DNA from: Agarophyton chilense
Taxonomy: Eukaryota; Rhodophyta; Florideophyceae; Gracilariales; Gracilariaceae
Direction: 5' to 3'
Assembly: GCA_030374765.1 (NCBI GenBank)
Contig: JARGXX010000022.1
Coordinates: forward strand, 248,001-312,000
Length of the DNA: 64,000 nucleotides
The notes under the pieces were generated by a model, which was given only the letters and a program-made list of their open reading frames with translations, was not told the origin of the DNA and did not search any database. Positions 33,401 to 43,874 of this stretch are shown in pieces; the stretch's first letter is position 1, and each line of letters opens with the position of its first letter. A program made the translations under genes and the position numbers.

Positions 33401-36043
33401 ATGAGTGACCTTCGAGCTGCTGATGTTCCAGTGGTGCACTCCTTTGAGTTGACCGATGATACACCTATCCATTCTAGAGCACGCAGGATGCCGCCGAAGT
33501 ACAACGCAATCGTACAAAAAGAAGTGGATGAGTTGCTGGAAGCGGGTGTTATCACCCCGTCCAGTTCGGCCTGGTCCTTCCCCGTAGTCATTGCGACGAA
33601 GAAGGATGGCAGACCAAGGTTCTGTGTCGAATACCGTCAGCTGAACCGAGTGATGAAGGCTGATCGTTGGCCTCTCCCCAAGATCGAAGAGATCTTCGAC
33701 GACCTATCTGGGGCGAAGATCTTCACGACGCTGGACTTGTACACAGGATACTGGCAAGTTCGAGTGTCGGAGAACTGCAAGGAGATGACAACGTTCACTT
33801 GCCGTTACGGAACGTACAAGTTTGAGGTTATGCCCTTTGGGTTGATGAACGCTCCCTCGACGTTTCAGCGGATGATGGACGGAGTCCTACGCGGACTACC
33901 ATACGCAATGGTGTACGTCGAAGATGTCGTCATATTCTCAGATAACTTAGCGGATCATCTCCGTCATTGTCAGGAGGTGTTCGAAAGGATTCATGCCGCG
34001 AACCTAAAGGTTAAGGTGACTAAGTGCAGCTTTGCTCAGTCTGAGATCAAGTTGCTGGGGCATGTGATCAACAAAGAAGGTATTCAGGTTGACATAGGAA
34101 AGATAGCGGACATTGTTGACGCACCCGTACCGAGAACCACCACAGAGCTGAGAAGCTTCCTGAGATTGGCAGGCTACTATCGTCGCTTCATCAAGAACTT
34201 TGCCGAAAGTTCGGCGACGTTACACACCGCTAGTTCTGTCAAGAAGAAGTTCCAGTGGACTCCGAAGATGCAGGTCGCCTTTGAAAACCTGAAGAGAAAG
34301 TTGACGACGCCGCCCATTCTGGCGTTCCCCGACTTCGAAGCGCCCTTGGTCGTGGAGACCGACGCATCGTCGTTGGCTCTTGGAGTGGTGCTGGCTCAGA
34401 AGAAGGAGGACGGGAAGGTTCACCCCGTTCAGTATGCTTCCCGGACGATGACGGGAGCCGAGAGGAAGTACACTATATGCGAGAGAGAGGCTCTTGTGGT
34501 TGTGTTTGCCCTGAAGAAGTTTCGAGTGTATCTTCTGTCGGAGGTACCGTTCACGGTGATCACGGATCATCAGGCGTTGCAGTACGCCTTTAAGAAGAAA
34601 GACCTTCATGGAAGGCTAGCCCGTTGGCTGAACCTACTGGCAGAATACGACTTCGAGGTCAAGTACCGCCCAGGTTCTGCTAATGCAGCCGGGGATTATC
34701 TCTCGAGGATCCCTACGACCAAGAGGGCGAATCCGCGGATAGAGGACGAGTTGTCCAGCGAGGTGGTCGCAACCATCTCGTGGGCAGACCCCAAACTGTC
34801 GGGGTTAGAGCCCTACTTGTTGAACGTTGCTCGGTTCCTCTCCGGAACACAAGTGCAAGAAGAGGACCCCCGCATCCGCCTGGCGATTCGCCGTAACGCG
34901 AAGAACTTCACGCTCTGGAACGATACATTATTCCGTAGAGAGCTTGATGGGCTTCGTGCGATACCGCCGAGGGACGCACGACCAAAGATATTGAGCATGT
35001 TCCATGACGATATTGGACACTGGGACGTCGCAAGCACGAGGAAGTTCGTCCACGACAGGTTTTGGTGGCCAGCAGTGTACCAAGACATTACTGATTGTGT
35101 CGGTGGTTGTGTAGGATTCCAAAGAGCGAGAAGACTCCCGACATATCGAACCAACCTGCGGGCACCGATCATGGGACTGTTTGAGACCTTTTCGATGGAC
35201 TTTGCAGGGCCTCTGAAGTCCCCGCGGGAAGGAAAAAGGTTGGCCATAATTGCAGTGGAGCACCTCACGGGATGGCCTATTGGATGGGCCACCGAGAACT
35301 CCATTGCCGATACAGTGATAGACTTCGTGGAGAAGGAAATAATCCGCCTATTTGGCCCTTCGAAGACGATCGTTTCGGATAATGCAAATGCCTTCACGGC
35401 CAGAGCGGTTGCATCATTCATGAACAGACATGGGATTACGTGGAGGACAGTCCTGCCGTATGCCCCCATGGCGAACGGTAGAGCCAAGAAAATGGTTGGC
35501 ACGATGAAGTTGGCCATCAAAAAGACAGTACTGCAAGCAAACCTGGACTGGGCAGAGTGCCTGCCGCAAGTCCTGTACGGGTATCGACGCAGGAGCCGAG
35601 GAACGGTGCCGTCCCCGTTTGAGTTACTTTATGGTCTTCGTCCCCGGATGATTGCCAACGATACACTCGCTCTACTGCCTGGAGCAACGCCGAGCCAGAG
35701 GACGCTCGAGGTCCTGGGAACAGCTGGCGAGAGAGCAATCACGGTAGCGAAGGCCTACATTCCCCGCGAACTGAAGGGAAAGGTGAAGTACTTCAAAGTT
35801 GGTGATGAGGTTCTAGTCGCCCATAGGCCCGCATTCAATAAGGTGAAGAAGTGGCCTGCGTTCCAGTCGTACTATTACGGGCCTTGCCGTGTGATGAAGG
35901 CAGATCATCCTCGCTACGTGCTACAGTCGTCGACTGGTCGAGTCACTCGCAATGCTATTCATGCGAGGCGACTCGTCCTATACAAGAGGCCTCCAATGCA
36001 TCTACGCATGGAGAGTACGAACGTGGTATGCTGCGATGGTTAA
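33401..36043 (+). pseudogene. G1 Pol: RT, RNase H, integrase, 880 aa, active sites altered
   Basis: The frame is open from an ATG three bases after the gag stop. RT opens with the HSFELTDDTPIHSRARR region and contains FTTLDLYTGYWQ, MPFGLMNAPSTFQ and then YVED instead of the conserved YxDD (33914-33925). RNase H has ETDASSLALG and TDHQAL. Integrase has an HHCC-like motif (GHWD, FVHDRFWW, DCVGGC), Asp in SMDFAG and VSDNAN, but Lys where the catalytic Glu is expected (NGRAKKM, codon 35486-35488). The reading frame is intact, but both enzymes should be inactive. Confidence 0.92.
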
Positions 36044-36370
36044 GAGTATGGCGTCGCACCATGCCAGCCGGTGAATGGACAAGTGGACTTCTGATGTAAG
36101 AGAGATGAAGAAGTGAAGAGGAAGAAGGAACGAAGAAGTGGAACTGAAGAAGAAGTGATGAGGAAGAGAAGAAGGAAAAGAAGATGAATGAATGAGGAGG
36201 ACTACAGGACTAAAGGAAGTGGACTTAGGTTCCATGTGAATTAGCTAACCTAAAGCGACAAGGCTTGAGCCCAAACCCAAGAAAGAGGAAGGCGAGTTTT
36301 GTGACGCATAAGTGCCAGAAGCTTTACTAAACGCATAAAGCCGAGCAACGGCTGTTCTAAGAAGTGGTCT
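36044..36370. other. Spacer between convergent pol and antisense frame of G1
   Basis: This is a purine-rich stretch (GAAGAAG repeats near 36105-36215) with no gene. It separates the 3' end of pol from the 3' end of the antisense frame. Confidence 0.6.
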
Positions 36371-37813
36371 CTAGTGGCGCTGACGACCAGCCTTAAAGAG
36401 TTCGCGAACCTCGGCTATTCTGGTCTGTTCTCCTCCGCCTCCTCAAAGATGGAGAACTTTAGGGCAGAGACGAAGAGGATACTCCTCAGAGCTATCGAGT
36501 ATCATGTCCTCCCCGAAGTTGACCCCGACAACGTGGTCAAGTTCGTTTCCAGTTCGGAGACGAACCACGTAGAGTCCGGTGAGAGTAGCCGCTCGGTACG
36601 TCGTGAACTCGTAGTAGGACCGCGGAACGCGACGCATGTCCAGACCAAGCCCGAGGGCTTGCACAGCCCGGATGGTGGAGCAGATTGTAGGAAAGATGCC
36701 TCGGGATATTTGCAGCCCGTCGAGGACTCTGTGCGCGACGTCAGAACCCCACGCTGAATCAGCAAGATTCGCGATTGCATGCACTAGGCATCGCAGAGTG
36801 GAAGTATCGGGGAAAGTAATCGACCCACGCGAGTTATCGTAATAACGGCGAAGTCCGGAGAAGGAAGGCCGATTACCGGGAACGCTCACCCACATTGCCA
36901 CCCCAGGAAAACGGCGGAGGATGGCCAGCATGCGCGCACGCAAATGCGAATCTAACGTCGAAGGCCGCACTCGGTCGCTGTGAGGACGAGGAAGGGTTCC
37001 CTCAATCGCCTTTCCAGCACCGTCACAGTCCGCCCCTGGAAGGATCTTACGAATGGAAGATAGAGCTTCGCAACTTTCCGGGTAATCGAAAGAGATGGAA
37101 AAGGATCGTTCGCTAACACAATAGAAGTGCTCAGGACCACCATGAAAGTTGGCTGAAGCATAGAGGACTCCCTTCCTGAACCTGATACCTGCCAAGGTGT
37201 AGTTCGACCCATACATGAGGGAGTCGATTCTCCAATTCGAAGCAGAAGAGTCGCGAGGTGCAGGATGCTGGCCCTTTTCGTGGGCCAAGAGATCTTCGTG
37301 GAACTCATTATCCGTTCACGCCGACTCGGTGCCAGACGAAGAGGAACTTGAGAAAGATGAAGAGCAGAAAGAGGAAGAAGACGAGAGAACGATCTTCTTC
37401 GCAACGCGAGGGCGAGTCCGAGTTGGGCCAGGGCGCTGAGAGGATGCGCTGACACGATGGGTGGTACGTGGTCGTATAGAATGATCACCGCTTCCCTGAT
37501 CGAGAACCTCCTCATCATCGGGGGGGGAGGGACCAGGACGAGAAGAAACCAACACACGGCTTCCTTCCTTCCGGGTTCGCTTAAGCAATCAAGTATCCCC
37601 GGACGGAGCGCTCCTGAGATGTTCAGGCCTAAAAAGGTGTGGTGCGGAAGGTGCCGAAAGGCGAGCGGTTTCGTTGCGCTTTCGCCGCTGGCGCCGCCTA
37701 GCTGATTTTGACCTAGAACCCGAGGGCCCAGCCGGATGCGCTCCCGAAGAGGGCTGCCCTGCCCGACGCTCTGCCACACGACGCCGCCCCTTCGCCTGCG
37801 AAGTCCTAAGCAT
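36371..37813 (-). pseudogene. G1 antisense ORF, cysteine-peptidase-like, interrupted by UGA
   Basis: On the strand opposite to gag-pol one frame runs for 481 codons from the ATG of MLRTSQAKGRRR to TAG at 36371. Three UGA codons interrupt it (37589, 37316, 36443). The N-terminus is strongly basic (RRRQRRKRN, a possible nuclear signal), followed by a poly-Ser stretch. The C-terminal part has Cys in TLRCLVHAIANL, His in LDHVVGVNFG and Asp in MILDSSEEYPL. This C-H-D order with hydrophobic spacing is what papain-like or OTU-like cysteine peptidases show. I cannot assign a family without a profile search. Each UGA could come from CGA by deamination. Its place before the 3' LTR, convergent with pol, suggests it belongs to the element. 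Confidence 0.6.
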
Positions 37814-38263
37814 CCGGGAGCCAGTCGCTGGCGCTAAGTGGGTTGCGGATATGAAGGGGGCGCGGGGCAGAGGTCGTACAGTGCCACAAACGTAGGCGCA
37901 CACGCAGGACAACAGCGGTGATCCACGATTTGCAGCGGCGGTAGAGGCGAACAAGCGCAAAAGATGTAGAAAGTCAGGGGAGGGTGGCGGCGCCGAAGAC
38001 GTTAAGGATGCCGCTTCGGCGCAGAGGACGCAAACGTGGAGGGAGAGATGGACGGAGAGGAGGGAGTCGCAATGTTGGAGAGAAAGGGAGCGCACGAGTG
38101 TTTCCACACTGAACCTGCACGGAGTCACGTAATATAAGCTGCGTAGGTTGCAGCTCACCCTTCAGCAAATCTATAAGAAAAATCCCAAGAGGGTGAGCTG
38201 GTGAGCTCCTGTACGCTGGCTTGCGACACGCGCCACGATGGCGCGTGTCTCAGTGGGGAAGCG

Positions 38264-38409
38264 TGTGAGCCACGTGTGGTGCACAGCGCACCACACGTGT
38301 CCCGGGAGATTAGATTATATAAACCCGGCGACGCGAGCAGCGACGCCGGGTAGAGGGGAAGATAGGGAGAGAAAAAAAAAGGGTACGCTTGCCCAAAAAC
38401 AAGCTCACA
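38264..38409 (+). repeat. 3' LTR of G1 (146 bp)
   Basis: It carries the perfect 12-bp inverted repeat CACGTGTGGTGC / GCACCACACGTG around ACAGC, and an intact TATATAAA box. The 5' LTR has one mismatch in the palindrome and TATACAAA. Confidence 0.9.
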
Positions 38410-38459
38410 CTTTACTTTTCACCCACTGTGCACTCTTGGCACATACAAGATCCCCACAA

Positions 38460-40572
38460 GGGCTTAACAATTTACTTAGGCCGTCAACGACCCATATTGA
38501 CAACTATATCCAGCCTGCACGCGCTTCCGCCGCCGGTGCTGACCGTTGGCGGGCCACACATGTCTCACAGATTGTCCCTGTGCGTCGAGGCATTGCGCGC
38601 CGAAAATTCAAACATAAACACAACAAATCAAAAAATCAAAAAATCATCTGAAGTAGTACGCCAGTGCCAATCGCCCTGCGCAGCCCAGACTCGGCTGTTA
38701 TGGGCAAAAGCCCATATCCAGCCCTCATTCTCTCCGGCTGCCCATCCCGTCCTCATTGAGCGCTGTCATCCAATCAGAACGCCCCACTTCGGAGAAAGCC
38801 GCAACACACCCCATTAGCACCAGTCCACATGTCCATACCACCCTTCCATGAGGGCATTTTCAGTAGCCGATCAGATGCCCGATTCACGTTGAGATTGAGA
38901 TGAGGCGCATATGTGTTTTTTCACAGAAGGCGCCCGAAACTGCCCATGTTTAATTCCACTTTGGGTTTCCACTATTTCCAACACTACAAAGAGCTTGGGG
39001 GTATATTAGACCAAACGTCGACACTCCTCCTCACTGCTCCGCAAAGGCCAACACGGTCCACATTATTGTTGTGAAGACCTGGACCGAGTGGTCTAGTCAA
39101 GAAGTCCGCATCATTTTTCTTCACTTCTAACGTACCTCACATTGATGTGAGTATCTTTGATGAGTTCCGGAATGCAGTGCAACATAACATCAATGTGCTT
39201 AGCGCGACCCGATAGACATCATTCACCAGTGGCCCAGTCACTGGCGCATTGGTTGTTCGAACGAGTATTCACAGCACTTTGCACTTTCCATCCAATTTCC
39301 TTGATCACAGGCTTCAACCAAACAACCTCTTGAGTCGCGAGTGTCAAAGCATAATACTCGGCCTCGCCGGTAAACAACGCCACTGAAGCCAGTCTCTTTC
39401 TTTCCACAGCGTAGTCAGAGTCAACGTACGCTTCCAGTTTCATCGAGCCAGAGTGATAGTGCACACCATGTCCAGTTGTACCGCGAAGGTAGCGGAGAAC
39501 CCACTTTCCCGCCCTGTGACAGTAGGCCGTGGGCGATTTATGGAAACAAGCTAAAATAAGGACGGGTGCTCATATATCAAACTGTTTTTTTAGTGCCAGG
39601 TACAAAAGCGATCTAATGAACGGCTGGTACAGCTGAGTATCCTGGATAGATTTTTCTTTCTCAGCTTCCCACCCACTGAAAAAAGATTCCACCATAAGAG
39701 TGCATGCTGGCTTGGATCGCTGAAACCCGAAACAGCGCTACACGCTTTCCGTGTACAGTGACTGACCAAGATACAGCGACACAGATCGACCATCTGAATC
39801 TAAAGTCCATTTGAATTCAACGCCGAGGTACAAGTTCACTTCTTCCAACACACGCAGCTCGTAGAACGACTTGAGCTCCTTCAAAATAGCATCGTGTTCC
39901 GTTGCAAAGGTTGTGAATATTATGAAGTCATCCACATGAACCAACACGAAGGCATCCTCATTGCTCCCATTTTGGCGGCGAAATACGCAAGGCGCACTTG
40001 GTAACTCTTTAAGAGATATTCTTTTCATATCCCTGCATAGTTTGTTGTGCCATTCTAACTGCCATTTCTCCAGTCCTTGGATTACCTTGAGCAATTAGAA
40101 GCATCATGGAGTCACGCCGGGTATAGCTCGAGGTGACATGATCCACACATCTTCCCCAAGTTCGCCATTGAGAAAAGATGCCTTCACATCCAATTGCGTC
40201 CCATACATGCACAAGCATAAAGTCAGATACAAAAATATGCGAAACAAAGTAAACGATACCACTGATGCATAGGTCTCCATGTAGTCCTGACCACATGTTT
40301 GGTGGTGTTCACCAGCTACAACACGAGCCTTGAAACGTTGAACTGATCCATTTGAATTGCGATTTACCTTCAGTTTGATTTGAGTTGGTAGAGGTTGTGA
40401 GGCAGGGCAGTCATCAGGTTTCCATGCTGGCTTTGACTCCAATGATGAAAACTCTCCATCAATAGCTGCCTACCACATGTCACGCTCTATCGCACTGGCG
40501 GAAATTGCCCCCTTAAAAGAGGGCTCATCACTAGTAGTGACTTTGAACTTCAAAATACTGTGAGCAGAGCAG
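38460..40572 (-). mobile_element. Decayed copia-A relative A5
   Basis: The reverse complement matches copia-A at moderate identity. It has a diverged LTR (about 38460-39023, starting TGTCGACG in element orientation), a polypurine tract at 39024-39032, then RNase H and RT sequence back to the region before RT. It is cut at 40572 by the LTR of B4. The 50 bp between G1 and 38460 may be the diverged LTR end. Confidence 0.85.
39024..40572 (-). pseudogene. Copia-A Pol remnant (RT and RNase H)
   Basis: Fragments in different frames still show RT (FKARVVAGEHHQTCGQDY, LVHVDDFIIF in place of LVYVDDLLIF) and RNase H (YVDSDYA, TGEAEYYAL). Deletions and frameshifts separate them: the DRKS segment after DSDYA is deleted, and the tail after CASDWATGE is broken. 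This is a dead copy, clearly older than A0-A4. Confidence 0.88.
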
Positions 40573-42180
40573 TGTTGGATTAGTTAATAGTACTGTCACT
40601 GCGATAGGTAGAAATGGGAGGTGGGATTGCGCAGTATACATGTGTTTACATGCATTAGTTGTAATACTTTGCAAATTGTCTATTCTGTCCAGATCTTATG
40701 GTGTACACATACAACAGAATGTAAAAAAAGTTCCGAAAGAAAAGATACGCTGTCTTGAGTATTACAGGAGGCATGAAGTGCTTCTATGGAACAGGAAAGT
40801 ACATGGAGGCGGTATACACTTAATATGTACTGAAAGGTTGAATTTGTTCACCCGTCAGTGTAATGGTGTACTGCGCACTGTTTTACCTTGGTGTAGTAGG
40901 TTGACGTAAATTTCTGTTAGGGTTTATTGTCATGTTTGAAGATGATTGGTAGTATGGAATGCCCCCGGTTTCGGGTCTAGGATTTACGTAAGCTGGAGGT
41001 TAGATGGCTGTCAGAGTTAAGTAGTATATAAATCGAAGATCTACAACCTCTAACTAAATTCTAGCAAAAGCTTCGGACCTTTCTTGTAAATTATCAACAT
41101 TTTCTCCTACTTCCAAATGATTACAGGGCCAGCCCGGCCGCCCTCTGTCGTCAGCATCCGTTTTCCGCCACATTCACGCACCTTCGTACACCCACTCTAT
41201 CGTTTCATTTCTATCGTTCTGCTTTGCCGTAGTTCCGGTTTGCCGTCATTCCGTTTCGACGTTGCAAATATGTTTTTCTTGTTTATTGGTCTTCATTGGT
41301 GCTATTTTCTGTGTTCTTTATTTGGTTTGCGTTTTTTCCCGAATACAGTAGTAGCAAGTGTGGTTAGACGTGTCTTGTTGTTTATTTGCTGCTTCAGACC
41401 TTAATGCTGGCCGTTATTTTCGATCTCAGTCGACTATTTGTTTCTATATTGATGTAATTGCCTCTTTTCGTTTCGTTTTTGGGTCCACATGTTGTTTTTG
41501 GGTATATATTTGGAGCGGCTGGCGCTTTTTTTATATCTAGAACTTGTGTTTTGGGCTCAGCAATCGTTTTCGTTGAAGCTTGAGCCTTGTGTGTTGGGCT
41601 TACCAATCGTTTGTGTTTGTTCTTCATCATCGTCTAGTGCGACGAGTGGTTGATCCAACAAATCGAAGATGTTAACCCAGCGTCTCAAACAATAGCAGGC
41701 AGTCCGCCATGCAAGCTGCTTACTGGCTTTCTTACATAGAAGAACACTGGACGTCAAAAAGACCTGTTTTAAACCGAAAGTGCATTTGTGAACGAGTTTC
41801 CATGACGCACTGATTTACTAAAGTATTGATATTGGTTTGGGAGCCTGAATTTTTGTTGAACGCTTGGAATATCGTAAACAGAATTTATAAAGAGCTTTTG
41901 ATCCGTGTAAAACGGGTAGGTGACGATCTGCAGGCTGAACTTCTTTTCAGGATCATGCCGCGTGCAATATTTATTGGTTGCACGTCAGAAGCTTACACAG
42001 GGTGTTCACGTAGCTTCTGTTTGGAGGTTGTGCTAATTCTTGCAAAAGATCAGACGGAGTTAACTTGGTGAAGGCATATCTTTGGTCATCAGCCATTCTC
42101 TGGACGCCTCGTAGAGAGCAACTCGCCTTCTTTTAGCGTGGGAGAAGGTAGACTACAGAAACCGTTATCTACGCAGGGTG
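40573..42180 (+). mobile_element. Decayed copia-B relative B4 (LTR and leader)
   Basis: It begins TGTTGGATTAG like LTR B and keeps AAGTAGTATATAAAT (TATA box) near 41017. The LTR ends near 41118 and is followed by a degenerate primer-binding site (GATTACAGGGCCAGCC). The leader follows, including the conserved block near 42040-42180. It breaks off before any gag sequence. It is inserted in A5. Confidence 0.83.
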
Positions 42181-42278
42181 GAAGTTTGTCATCTATTCTA
42201 GCTTCAAGACTTCTTTAACCACTGTCGAGGCCATCATCGAGCTACATCCTATTCCAAAATCCGACCACCATGCACTTA
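42181..42278. other. Short spacer left of the Tc1-like element
   Basis: About 100 bp match neither the B leader nor the transposon. The last two bases (42277-42278) are the TA target. Confidence 0.5.
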
Positions 42279-43576
42279 AAGTCTGTTTCAAAATCATATC
42301 CCTCGCGCAAATTTTCCAAAAATCGACGTTTTGGCTACAGTAAAACTAACAAAATCAGTGTGAAAAAATTTTCAAGTAAAAAAACTGTTTCAAAATCATA
42401 ACCTTTATTGCATCCTTTTTATTCTAACGCGAGTTCAGTAGTTTATTTTTGCTCCTTTAGCCTGTATAACACTTATACAACGCTTTGGCATTGATTCTAT
42501 AAAAGGATTGATAGCATTACAGTCAATCTTTTCCCAGCAATCTTTGATACAATTTTTCAGATCAAAAACTGTATCAAATTGCCTTCCTTGCCCATAAACC
42601 ATTCGGGCCAACATTCCCCAAATGTTTTCGATAGGGTTGAGGTCAGGAGAGCGCGCAGGCCATTCCATAACCGACATATTTAGACTATTGAACCACTGTT
42701 TCATAAAATTAGACTTATGCACAGGTGCATTATCTTGCTGAAAATGAATTCTTCTCCGTGCATACAGTATGAAAAAGGTAAGAGATAGTTTTCTAGAACC
42801 TCAGCATACTTCTCAGAGTTCATTGTAGTTTCAACAAAAGCCATATCAGTTGCTCCTTTAGTGGAGATTCCAGCCCAAACAATTACTGATGCGCCTCCTG
42901 AATGTCTAGTCACAAATTCCTTCTTTTCTTTTCGTAGATCATGCCAATAAAATTTATAGCAATCTGGACCATCAAGGTTAAACTTTTTTTCGTCGGAAAA
43001 GATAACATTATTCCATTCAGTTTTCCAATAAGCCTTTTGAGAACACCATCCAACTCGACTTTTCTTGTGATTATCTTTTAAAAAGAAGTTTTCCTCATTT
43101 TTGTGTACTTGAACAAATTTTGACGGTTGACTTCACGCCATATTGTAAATCTTGATAGAGGCAAATTTAGGTTTTTGACAATTTTCCCGCAAGATTAAGT
43201 GTTGCGACATACTTCTCGCTTAATTCCGCGCTTATCGGCCGGGGATAGTGCCGTAGGACGGCCGGTTGAACGCTTTTTTCCGTATGTAGCGGGGTTTTTG
43301 ATGAAGTTGCTGATTGTTTTTGGGCTGCGCTTGAGTTTTCGGGCTATATCTGCTGGAATCATACCCTGACCTACTAATTCCATGATTTCGAGCTGTTCAG
43401 AGCGTGTCAGAGGTGCGCCACGAGCCATAATTGAGCGAATGATTGTATAAAGGATATACTTTTGAAACAGTGTTATTGACTTAGTGGTTTTTATTTGTTG
43501 TGAAATGTGCTCTACAGTACGTGAAATGCCTTTTTGGCGCAGTTTTTGTAAAGGGATATGTTTTTGAAACGCACTG
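42279..43576 (-). mobile_element. Tc1/mariner transposon, 1298 bp, inactive
   Basis: It is flanked by TA on both sides (42277-42278 and 43577-43578). The right end reads CAGTGCGTTTCAAAAACATAT inward, and the left end has the related AAGTCTGTTTCAAAATCATA. A second copy of the repeat core (CTGTTTCAAAA..AT) lies about 100 bp inside each end, at 42385 on the left and near 43450-43470 on the right. Size and layout fit Tc1-like elements with inverted repeats that contain direct repeats. Confidence 0.9.
42435..43428 (-). pseudogene. Tc1-like transposase, frameshifted
   Basis: The ATG at 43428 starts MARGAPLTRSEQLEIMEL, with an N-terminal helix-turn-helix (IPADIARKLKRSPKTISNFI) and a GRP motif (TGRPTAL). 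The frame breaks near 43195. The catalytic part continues in other frames: the first Asp in FSDEKKFNLDG, the second in QQDNAPVH after another frameshift near 42750, and the Glu in SPDLNPIENIWG. It ends in INY at 42435. The DDE domain and its conserved residues are visible, but at least two frameshifts make it non-functional. Confidence 0.9.
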
Positions 43577-43874
43577 TAGTATGCCATCATTTACTCAGTG
43601 AATTAGAAGACGGGACAGGACCCGCGAAGTCCCCTTCTGGCAGCACCGACTGGGCCATGGATACAGTATTCCTCTTGTTGGCTTGTGTGACAGTGATGCG
43701 TTTAGCTTGGGAATGAGCAACCAATTCCTTCAAGTGCTTGGCCGTCATTGTTGACTTTTGCGTGGCTGTTTTCCGCACTACCCATGCGCCGACGCGGCGG
43801 GTAGATTCCTAGCCCTCTTACCCTTGTAATGGTGAAGAGCACAAAATCTGTCACGAATTTAAAGTTTAAGATGC
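43577..43874. other. Region between Tc1 element and DUF726-like fragment
   Basis: A minus-strand frame at 43587-43778 (KKTATQ-like basic sequence) is open, but I recognise nothing in it. It could be a diverged 3' part of the next gene or unrelated. Confidence 0.35.

Larger units (their letters stand above)
31199..38409 (+). mobile_element. Ty3/gypsy retrotransposon G1, complete but inactivated
   Basis: Short LTRs (31199-31349 and 38264-38409) enclose gag-protease, pol in the order RT, RNase H, integrase, and an antisense reading frame before the 3' LTR. A perfect 5-bp target duplication CTTTA flanks it (31194-31198 and 38410-38414). The sequence GTGGGGAAGCG before the 3' LTR is a plausible polypurine tract. 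The two LTRs differ by about five substitutions and a small indel. RT and integrase active sites are altered and UGA stops interrupt the frames, so it cannot move on its own. Confidence 0.93.

Noticed and set aside
33395-37591. Alternative genetic code with UGA as a sense codon
   Set aside because: Copia-A and the G1 antisense relatives use UGA and UAG both as ends and interruptions, other frames in the window (for example the copia-A polyprotein) end in UGA, and CGA-to-TGA mutation explains the cases more simply.
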